DNA of 5,294 nucleotides, from contig JABIBH010000240.1 of NCBI GenBank assembly GCA_018652925.1, forward strand, positions 1 to 5,294. The letters run 5' to 3'. Below, one piece after another: positions 1 through 5,294 of this stretch (the first letter of the stretch is position 1; each line of letters opens with the position of its first letter). Under the pieces are notes generated by a model that worked only from the letters and a program-made list of their open reading frames with translations, was not told the origin of the DNA and did no database searches. The position numbers and the translations under genes are program-made. Origin of the DNA: a bacterium (lineage in GTDB: Bacteria; Krumholzibacteriota; Krumholzibacteriia; LZORAL124-64-63).

Positions 1-130
1 CCTGCAATTTCAAATCGTAATCGCGCTGACGAACCGGCCTGCGTGTCATTTCCAGAACAGACTGCAAGAGCACGGCAACCAGTGCCAGCAAAAGGAGGTT
101 ACGTAGCCGTGCGCTACCCGATCGTGACAT
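1..130 (-). CDS. pgsW: PgsW-like poly-gamma-glutamate system protein, N-terminal fragment (3' end off window)
   Basis: An open frame of 43 codons runs from the ATG at 130-128 through the left edge. It begins MSRSGSARLR, has a hydrophobic segment at about residues 11-26 (NLLLLALVAVLLQSVL) that would be one signal-anchor or membrane helix, and continues with a basic stretch ending RPVRQRDYDLKLQ. From memory, the small membrane protein of bacterial PGA loci (TIGR04332 type, PgsW) has the same plan: basic N-tip, one TM helix, then a 'V-K/R-Q-x-Y-x-x-K-L' motif. The start is supported by a strong purine-rich Shine-Dalgarno at 138-144 with 7-nt spacing. The start lies inside the end of pgsC (17-bp overlap), in the expected position after pgsB and pgsC. 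Its molecular role is not well defined; it is thought to take part in PGA synthesis or export at the membrane. Most of the protein is missing, so the name rests on a short match plus context. A different single-pass protein, such as a PgsA/CapA N-terminus, is the main alternative. Confidence 0.72.
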   Translation of the reverse strand, partial: MSRSGSARLRNLLLLALVAVLLQSVLEMTRRPVRQRDYDLKLQ

Positions 131-587
131 CGATCAGCCTCCCCCCATGTGCAAGAACCAGTGCAAGTCTGACAATAAATGAAGCCATCAGCATTGTGCA
201 AAGTGTTTCCAGAACACCTTGCCGGTTCATCCAATATGCAATCAGACCCGGGATGATATAACCGATGCTAGTTACTGCCGACATATCGATACCGGTATCA
301 ATCATTGCATTGACTACAAGCAGGTACCGTGTCAGGTAACCAAAAATAAAACCGATAAGCACTGAGAAAACCATGGTTCTGCGACCATACAACAGAATAA
401 ATCTACCCAGTATTTTCACTGAACCGAAAGTCAATATTGCGGCAAGAATAGTTCCTGCAACACGTAGCGGTTGATCCAGATACAATGCAATGTATCCCGG
501 TACAATCAATCCACCTGCAGCAACGCCCATTACCTCTGAAAAGATGAGACTGATAACAAGTCCAAGACCTATTGCCTGATAAATCAT
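114..587 (-). CDS. pgsC: PgsC/CapC, membrane subunit of poly-gamma-glutamate synthase
   Basis: The 157-residue protein is almost entirely hydrophobic, with about five to six membrane segments (near residues 3-20, 24-36, 42-66, 71-92, 105-120 and 124-146). Bacillus PgsC is about 149 residues. Family landmarks are visible: ISLIFSE near residues 12-18, GGLIVPGYIAL at 25-35, LLYGRRTMVFSVLIGF at 65-80, and GYIIPGLIAYWMNRQG at 109-124. These match the Bacillus PgsC motifs AGLVVPGYLGL, ILYGRRKF and GIIVPGLIAN as I recall them. PgsC is the inner-membrane partner of the ligase PgsB and is needed for polymer synthesis or export; it has no known catalytic motif of its own. The ATG overlaps the pgsB stop in ATGA (584-587) and is preceded by a good Shine-Dalgarno at 595-601, so translation is probably coupled to pgsB. 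The stop is TAG at 116-114. It appears full length. Confidence 0.96.
   Translation of the reverse strand: MIYQAIGLGLVISLIFSEVMGVAAGGLIVPGYIALYLDQPLRVAGTILAAILTFGSVKILGRFILLYGRRTMVFSVLIGFIFGYLTRYLLVVNAMIDTGIDMSAVTSIGYIIPGLIAYWMNRQGVLETLCTMLMASFIVRLALVLAHGGRLIDVTIG
138..144 (-). promoter_or_regulatory. Ribosome binding site of the pgsW-like gene, embedded in pgsC
   Basis: GGGGAGG, part of a longer G-rich run on the minus strand, stands 7 nt before the ATG at 130-128. It is encoded within the pgsC codons for His-Gly-Gly-Arg. This decides the start of the truncated downstream gene. Confidence 0.8.
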
Positions 588-1738
588 GATGTCTCTCCTT
601 TCTCAAGTTCTGCAATCAGTAAGTGACCAGCACCACCAATGTTTCCAAGTCCGACTACAGTTGATCCGTTTGCCAAAACGAAAAGTTCATCGCAGATCTC
701 GGTTGCAGTTTTTCCGCCAAGGTCAACAATATCGTTTTTGTCAACGCCGCACCTTGCGAACAATTCACAAATAGCGGCAGTTGCTTCACCAACGACAACC
801 AGTTTTTCCGGCACTGCGCCTTTAACAAATATCGGCGCCATATCCTTGGCCCGACGCATCCTGTCAGCTCTGTTATTATAGAGAGCTACTGCGCCAGTTT
901 TATCGAATCCGAGTCTTTTCCAGACTGCGATTGATGACTCAGGGTCGTTCGCTGCAAATGCGTTTACAAAATCAAACTTCTTGTCGTCTTGTGTACATGG
1001 CAGAATTGTGAGCGCACCTACATCGGGTAATACCTTGTGCATCCCACTCAATGCTTCTGCTCTGTCGATGCCGCATTCTTCGCAAGCATCAAGCGCGAGT
1101 GAAACATTGTCTGCAAACTCGTGGTAGCTGAACTTATCCAAATCATCTTCAGTTACCGATGCAGGATCAGTGATCATGAACCTGGAACCACGTCTTTTTG
1201 CGATAGACTCAAGCCTGCTGCCAAACTTGTTTTCTGCAGTCAAAAGAACTGAGCCACGAGGCACAGTTCCACCTAGACTGTCGCAAACATCTTCCATTCT
1301 TGGCCCCTGAACTTCCAGATGATCAGGTCTGACATTTGTAATCACGCCACAGGTTGCCTTGACAATCTTGTGTTCACAAATCCACTGCAGATCCGGACGG
1401 ACAGCCATACACTCCAGAACCAGGACATCGGCTTTTTCGCGAGCTGCCTGCCTGAACACTCGTAACTGTTCACGAATGTTCGGCGGACTGTGTCTGACAA
1501 CTGGAGTCTCGGTTCCATCAACATGAATAAACCTGGCTGCAGAACCTGTTGTTTTTGCACAGACTCGTAAACCGCCAGCTTGCAATCCTGCTGCAATCAG
1601 CCTGGCAACAGAGCTTTTTCCTCTGCTGCCGTTGACATGAACACGTAACTTTATCTGTCGACGGTAGTAGCGATGGCGAGCCATCTCCCACATACCGACT
1701 ACTGTCAGCAAAGCCAGTAGTAACAGAGTCAGCTTCAT
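584..1738 (-). CDS. pgsB: PgsB/CapB, ATP-dependent poly-gamma-glutamate ligase
   Basis: This 384-residue protein is close to the usual PgsB length (about 390). PgsB is an amide ligase, related to Mur ligases and folylpolyglutamate synthase, that uses ATP to join glutamates through gamma-carboxyl amide bonds on the cytoplasmic face. Visible landmarks: an N-terminal membrane anchor at residues 3-15 followed by a basic patch (ARHRYYRRQIK); the P-loop VNGSRGKSS at 35-43; AKTTGSAAR at 61-69; ECMAVRPD at 109-116; NVRPDHLEVQGP at 135-146, the Mur-ligase-like 'N-x-x-x-D-H' segment; AENKFGSR at 168-175; FVNAFAANDPES at 257-268; NNRADRMRRA at 288-297; and the C-terminal GLGNIGGAGH at 363-372. All key motifs are intact, so the enzyme should be active. 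The ATG lies 6 bp after the peptidase stop, with AGGAA as ribosome site. The stop overlaps the pgsC start. Substrate stereochemistry (D- or L-Glu) cannot be read from the sequence. Confidence 0.97.
   Translation of the reverse strand: MKLTLLLLALLTVVGMWEMARHRYYRRQIKLRVHVNGSRGKSSVARLIAAGLQAGGLRVCAKTTGSAARFIHVDGTETPVVRHSPPNIREQLRVFRQAAREKADVLVLECMAVRPDLQWICEHKIVKATCGVITNVRPDHLEVQGPRMEDVCDSLGGTVPRGSVLLTAENKFGSRLESIAKRRGSRFMITDPASVTEDDLDKFSYHEFADNVSLALDACEECGIDRAEALSGMHKVLPDVGALTILPCTQDDKKFDFVNAFAANDPESSIAVWKRLGFDKTGAVALYNNRADRMRRAKDMAPIFVKGAVPEKLVVVGEATAAICELFARCGVDKNDIVDLGGKTATEICDELFVLANGSTVVGLGNIGGAGHLLIAELEKGETS
595..601 (-). promoter_or_regulatory. Ribosome binding site of pgsC
   Basis: AAAGGAG on the minus strand, 7 nt before the ATG at 587-585. 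It lies inside the last codons of pgsB and fixes the pgsC start at the ATGA overlap. Confidence 0.85.
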
Positions 1739-1740
1739 TA

Positions 1741-1747
1741 TTTCCTA
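1741..1747 (-). promoter_or_regulatory. Ribosome binding site of pgsB overlapping the stop codon of the peptidase gene
   Basis: Read on the minus strand, the segment is TAGGAAATA followed by ATG at 1738-1736. The AGGAA core uses the A and G of the TAG stop of the upstream gene. Spacing to the ATG is short, about 4-5 nt. The arrangement implies that ribosomes finishing the peptidase reinitiate at pgsB. Confidence 0.7.
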
Positions 1748-4700
1748 TCGGACCAACAACATCTTGCGGGTCATAACACCAGACTCTGTCTGGAGTCGGT
1801 AGAAATAAGTTCCTGCACCCAGTTGTCGACCTCTATCATTACAGCCATCCCAGATCACACTGCTTGTGCCCTCAGGTTTTTCACCAGAAAGCAGAGTGCG
1901 AACAAGACGACCAGCAACATCGTAAATTTCCAGAGTTGCCATTCCACCGCGAGCTAAATTGAACCCGATGCGAGTACTACCCTGGGATGGATTTGGCTCA
2001 CAAGGCAGCAATGCAGTGCGAACAAATTCACCAACAGCAGAAATACTTTCAACTGCATAAGGACCAAACTCTGTTCTGCCACCGTAAGGATGCAGAGCTG
2101 TAATCAGATATTCAGAACCTTCACTGAACTCGTTGTCAACAAACTGACGATCAGTTGCTGGCAATGGGGTTTCAGTCAGTTGAATAATTGAACCATCTTC
2201 ATATCTGGAAACAAGCCAGCCAGTAACCGGTCTGTTGTCAGCGGTCTCCCAGGTCAAATCACAGCTTCCACCATTTGCGGCAATGCTGTAACTGCCCAGT
2301 TCATACGCTTCGTAAATCGGCACTTCTGTGGTAAGAAGAATAGCCAGACCTGAACCGATTGGCGCAGTTCCATCGCACCTGATATTTGAATAACTCAGCT
2401 GCAAACCGTCAGTCTCATCTGGACTTTCGATACCAACAGTTGAGTAGGTACGCATGAAGTCGACATCCTGAACTTGTCTGTACAAGAACAGAATCTCATC
2501 CTCGTTGTTGAGAACAAGCTGGAAAGTCTGCAGGTCATCAATCTCTGGCCTGTAGTGAACCATCCTGCTCCACTCAACTATGAAAATATCGTCAGTTTTG
2601 TAATAGAAAACTCCGCCACCATTTTCAGCAGTTGCAATTGGATCAAAGTTATCCCAGAAAGGAGCGATTACTCCATCGGAACCGTGAGGCGACGGGATTG
2701 GCCAGTTGTAGAAATCGAAATCGTCATTGTCACCAAAACTGAGCCAACCGTTGTCACTGATTCTCACATGGTTGGATGACTCACCGTAATAGTTGAATTC
2801 AAAATCCATACCGACATAAGCAGTAGCGTTGTCAGCAATGTAAACAACTTCAGTACCGATACCGCCAAATGTCGGGTTGAGTTCTGTCCAACTGTATTCA
2901 GGCAACAGGTTCGGGTATTCAATATCTGCACTGTCGATGGCATAATAACCATATGCATCAGGACCAACTGGAGCCGATGCATCAAATACACCACAAGTCA
3001 CTGCGGTTCTGACAGACTGTTGATAACCCTCGTCATAGTTTGCATGCAAAATCATTTCAACAGTAGAGCCTTCAGGCAAATCGCTATGCAACAAGACTGT
3101 AAATTCGGCTGAATTTACAAAATTAGCTGGACCGGAAGTGACCTCGCCCATTAGAGGATCGACAGTCAATATCATTGTGCCACCAGTAGTAGCAAGTCCT
3201 TCATTAACAATATTAATTGTCACAACTGACTCAATTCCTGGCATCAACAAACCGTTGCCACCAATAACCGGTTCAACTATAAACTCAGGAGCAGCAACAT
3301 CGATTTCATAAATTGAAACGTTACCATTGGCTTCAACCCTGACTGAAATCACATCACCGTTGTTTGCGCCATAATCAACTGAGAGCTCCCAGTAATTTCC
3401 ACCTGTTGCAGTCCAGCTTTGACCTGGACCAAGTGTTCCAGCAACAAACTCAGGTCCTGCAATTGAAGCAGGGCCACTTACATCAGCAGAAATTGTGACA
3501 CCTATTGCATCATCCTGACCATTGTTAGTAACTGTTGGATAAAGACGTACAGTCTCCCCCGCGACAACATATTCTTCAGAAACGTTCTCTGTTATATCCA
3601 TTGCAGTCAGGCCTACAAATGCAGTCTGCCCGTCACAATCAATTTCAGTCTGATTTGGAAGTCTGCCACTGCGAGTAACTGTGACTATAATATCTTCATC
3701 GGCAACTAATCCACTCAAAGGAACTGTTGCAATACCATCTACATCGGAAAATCCAAAGCCGAGCAAGTTGTCGTTCTGGACAACTCCAATTCTTGCGCCG
3801 ATGCAAGGAGTCACTCCATCGGCTTCAAAAACAGGTAGCTCAAGAACTGTTGCTCCAGAATAAATATCAAAAGGGAAATCGACAGACATTGCTGTTGGTT
3901 GTTGTTTCCAAAGATTCAATTCCGGGTCACCAAGCAGGTTGTAAATATGGCAATAAAACTCTACGGACTCTTCACCATGTGCAGCAAATTCCAGCTCCAG
4001 CGGGAAATAATCCTGGAACCTGAGTTTACTGGCAACAAGCATTGAACCAAGGTCGGTAACATTGTCTTCTACCATTCTTTCAAAGAAAGAAATAGCCATT
4101 GCATCGTTATATCTGGTGTGACTCCAGTGTTCACCGTTACCAATAAACGCTACAGCGCCTCTTGGGTTTTCAGCAGTTCCCAATCTGGTAAATGCTTCAC
4201 CAAAACAAGGGTCATCGTCTGCATAATTTCCGTTAAGACAAACAAAGCTCATCACAAGCGGAGTCATCAAACCGTTTTCAACAGCAGGAATATCAGCATT
4301 GGTAAAGTGAGGAGGTTCCCACCCTTCGGTTCCATAAGCCCAACCACGATAAGTACAAATTGAAACGCCTTCTTCCAATGCAAAATCGATTGGCCAGACA
4401 CCGTTCCAATGTGGAGGGAAAAGAACTTCGGTTGCAGGATCAAAGCCGATTGTTTCCAACTGCTCGCCACAGAACTGGACAGTACTTGTTGGAGTTTCTG
4501 AGCCGTAGTTTCCGCCTACCATCAACGATCTGTTAAACCAGTCAGTGTTACCAACGTATGGTGTCTTTTCATAGACAACAGATTTGGCAACAAGTGTCTC
4601 TGCTTCATCTACAGTTTCACATGAAAAACGACCGATCATCAGGTCAGCATGCCAGTCGTTGTCGTCCATTAAAGCGTAAGGCAGATCGGTTACATTTTCA

Positions 4701-5294
4701 CTCAGGCTCCAGGCTGGAACTGTATCAACATCGCCAAACAGAAGTACATACTCTGGTGGAGAATCCCAAGTTTCATAGGCATTTCGCAACCAAGCCAGGA
4801 TTTCCGCATTGGTTCTTCCAGCTGTAACTTCTTCAACAACTACATTGAAACCTTTTTCACGTTTCCACTGAACCAGTGGACCAGCAGTCTCAAGGTATGG
4901 AGTTGCAACAAGAATCACATAGCTACCACTTCCATTGGACAATGTTTCCAGTCCAAGTGCCGAATCAAAAGCTCTTGAATCGTACTTGGGATCTGCAAAA
5001 CCTGAACCGCTGGTTGTAACTGTCAATGAACCGGTTGCATCGGGTTGTTCAACAACCACCCGGCCGAGCAAATGCCCACGCATGCGCAGAACTTTGCCAT
5101 CGGTTACTACTGTTGCAGCACCAGAATCAAGAGTTACAGAAAAGGATTCAGTTCCTGGAGGAAGTGAAACAAGATACGAAGCAGTCTCGGTAAGAGACCT
5201 GTTCAACATATTTGCTTGAGGTTCCCAGGTGACAGATACAAGACTACCAGTGGTCTCGCTGCGAAAAAACGGAACGGCTTGCTGATCAGCCTGA
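1745..5294 (-). CDS. Secreted C25 (gingipain-type) peptidase-like multidomain protein with FlgD/T9SS-type C-terminal domain; 5' end off window
   Basis: The frame is open from the right edge to TAG at 1747-1745, giving 1182 visible residues. Numbering here starts at the internal Met at 5209-5207, which is unlikely to be the real start because 28 more in-frame codons (ending TWEPQAN before that Met) precede it. Domains: beta-rich propeptide-like region about 1-90; C25 core about 96-435, with VLLFGDVDTVPAW at 155-167, VTDLPYALMDDND at 173-185, VMSFVCLNGNY at 319-329 (Cys324 nucleophile position), PCFGEAFTRLG at 334-344 and YNLLGDPELNLW at 423-434; Ig/carboxypeptidase-regulatory-like module about 445-530; two CARDB-like modules about 540-640 and 645-740; beta-rich module about 760-960; Fn3-like about 970-1055; FlgD-type terminal domain about 1066-1154. 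The position of the catalytic His reads Trp290 (YRGWAYG), so proteolytic activity is uncertain. Probably exported through a T9SS-like route. The gene runs 6 bp upstream of pgsB, as the first gene visible in the block. Confidence 0.9.
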   Translation of the reverse strand, partial: QADQQAVPFFRSETTGSLVSVTWEPQANMLNRSLTETASYLVSLPPGTESFSVTLDSGAATVVTDGKVLRMRGHLLGRVVVEQPDATGSLTVTTSGSGFADPKYDSRAFDSALGLETLSNGSGSYVILVATPYLETAGPLVQWKREKGFNVVVEEVTAGRTNAEILAWLRNAYETWDSPPEYVLLFGDVDTVPAWSLSENVTDLPYALMDDNDWHADLMIGRFSCETVDEAETLVAKSVVYEKTPYVGNTDWFNRSLMVGGNYGSETPTSTVQFCGEQLETIGFDPATEVLFPPHWNGVWPIDFALEEGVSICTYRGWAYGTEGWEPPHFTNADIPAVENGLMTPLVMSFVCLNGNYADDDPCFGEAFTRLGTAENPRGAVAFIGNGEHWSHTRYNDAMAISFFERMVEDNVTDLGSMLVASKLRFQDYFPLELEFAAHGEESVEFYCHIYNLLGDPELNLWKQQPTAMSVDFPFDIYSGATVLELPVFEADGVTPCIGARIGVVQNDNLLGFGFSDVDGIATVPLSGLVADEDIIVTVTRSGRLPNQTEIDCDGQTAFVGLTAMDITENVSEEYVVAGETVRLYPTVTNNGQDDAIGVTISADVSGPASIAGPEFVAGTLGPGQSWTATGGNYWELSVDYGANNGDVISVRVEANGNVSIYEIDVAAPEFIVEPVIGGNGLLMPGIESVVTINIVNEGLATTGGTMILTVDPLMGEVTSGPANFVNSAEFTVLLHSDLPEGSTVEMILHANYDEGYQQSVRTAVTCGVFDASAPVGPDAYGYYAIDSADIEYPNLLPEYSWTELNPTFGGIGTEVVYIADNATAYVGMDFEFNYYGESSNHVRISDNGWLSFGDNDDFDFYNWPIPSPHGSDGVIAPFWDNFDPIATAENGGGVFYYKTDDIFIVEWSRMVHYRPEIDDLQTFQLVLNNEDEILFLYRQVQDVDFMRTYSTVGIESPDETDGLQLSYSNIRCDGTAPIGSGLAILLTTEVPIYEAYELGSYSIAANGGSCDLTWETADNRPVTGWLVSRYEDGSIIQLTETPLPATDRQFVDNEFSEGSEYLITALHPYGGRTEFGPYAVESISAVGEFVRTALLPCEPNPSQGSTRIGFNLARGGMATLEIYDVAGRLVRTLLSGEKPEGTSSVIWDGCNDRGRQLGAGTYFYRLQTESGVMTRKMLLVR
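1748..2014 (-). other. FlgD-Ig-like / T9SS type A-style C-terminal sorting domain
   Basis: The last 89 residues contain the recurring plan EPNPSQGSTRIGFNLA, then ATLEIYDVAGRLVRTL, then WDGCNDRGRQLGAGTYFYRL and the basic tail TRKMLLVR. This matches C-terminal domains that direct proteins through type IX secretion or anchor them at the surface in FCB bacteria. It supports an outer-surface or extracellular location. Cleavage and the exact anchor cannot be inferred from the sequence. Confidence 0.88.
3905..4924 (-). other. Peptidase C25 (gingipain-like) catalytic domain region
   Basis: This covers residues about 96-435 of the secreted protein (Met at 5209 = 1). Recalled gingipain K and R sequences align by eye along the whole stretch: GDxD after a hydrophobic strand, VTDLxY..DDND for the substrate-side Asp region, YEKTPY, the Cys loop, PCFGE exactly nine residues after the Cys, and a Trp (362, in GEHWSH) where gingipain R has its active-site Trp. 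The terminal YNLLGDPELNLW is the usual end of the C25 core. The one clear departure is Trp at the His position. Confidence 0.85.

Noticed and set aside
43..261. Plus-strand frame of 72 codons at the left edge
   Set aside because: Antisense to both pgsC and the pgsW-like start. The purine-rich 'aaaggagg' near 91-98 looks like a ribosome site but leads to no coherent protein.
584..1738. Reading the ligase as a Mur ligase or folylpolyglutamate synthase
   Set aside because: The N-terminal membrane anchor, the GLGNIGGAG end motif, the length and the directly following PgsC fit PgsB/CapB specifically.
1739..1744. A promoter or terminator between the peptidase and pgsB
   Set aside because: Only 6 bp separate the two genes, and no hairpin with a T-run is visible around the junction.
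4118..5219. Plus-strand open frames at 4118-4363, 4558-4827 and 4935-5219
   Set aside because: All lie antisense to the continuous C25-like coding frame. Their translations are rich in Ser, Arg, His and Gln with no recognisable motif, as expected of shadows.
1745..5294. Naming the C25-like protein as the T9SS sortase PorU or as a gingipain
   Set aside because: It shares the C25 fold and a C-terminal domain with both, but lacks the catalytic His at the expected place, and no T9SS gene is in the window to support a sortase role. A family-level description is safer.

Overview
The window is one densely packed minus-strand gene block, read from right to left. It holds four genes: a long secreted C25 (gingipain-type) peptidase-like protein, then pgsB, pgsC and the start of a pgsW-like gene, which make up the poly-gamma-glutamate (PGA) synthesis module. 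The plus strand shows no credible gene. No RNA gene, mobile element, CRISPR array or clear terminator was seen, and no intergenic gap exceeds 6 bp.

Layout: (1) 5294-1745, C25-like protein. Its reading frame is open through the right edge of the window, so the N-terminus (signal peptide, probably part of a propeptide) is missing. It has a C25 core, several beta-sandwich or CARDB/Ig-like modules, a beta-rich module, an Fn3-like module and a FlgD-Ig/type IX secretion (T9SS) style C-terminal domain. (2) 1738-584, PgsB/CapB, the ATP-dependent PGA ligase. (3) 587-114, PgsC/CapC, its membrane partner. (4) 130-1, N-terminal 43 residues of a small single-pass membrane protein resembling PgsW (poly-gamma-glutamate system protein). 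It is cut by the left edge.

The junctions are very tight: 6 bp between the peptidase stop and the pgsB ATG, a 4-bp ATGA overlap between pgsB and pgsC, and a 17-bp overlap between pgsC and pgsW. Each start has a visible Shine-Dalgarno, and two of these lie wholly within the preceding gene while a third overlaps its stop codon. This indicates one transcript with coupled translation, whose promoter lies beyond the right edge.

The FlgD/T9SS-type C-terminus on a multi-domain C25 protein, together with a Gram-negative-like pgsB-pgsC-pgsW set, suggests an uncultivated lineage of the FCB group (for example Latescibacterota, Cloacimonadota, Fermentibacterota or Krumholzibacteriota-like). This placement is inferred from protein style only. 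GC looks moderate, roughly the mid-40s percent by eye.

The most interesting points are the operonic pairing of a secreted gingipain-like protein with PGA synthesis, a Trp where the C25 catalytic His should be (with the Cys retained), and a lysine-free, strongly acidic stretch of 435 residues in the secreted protein.
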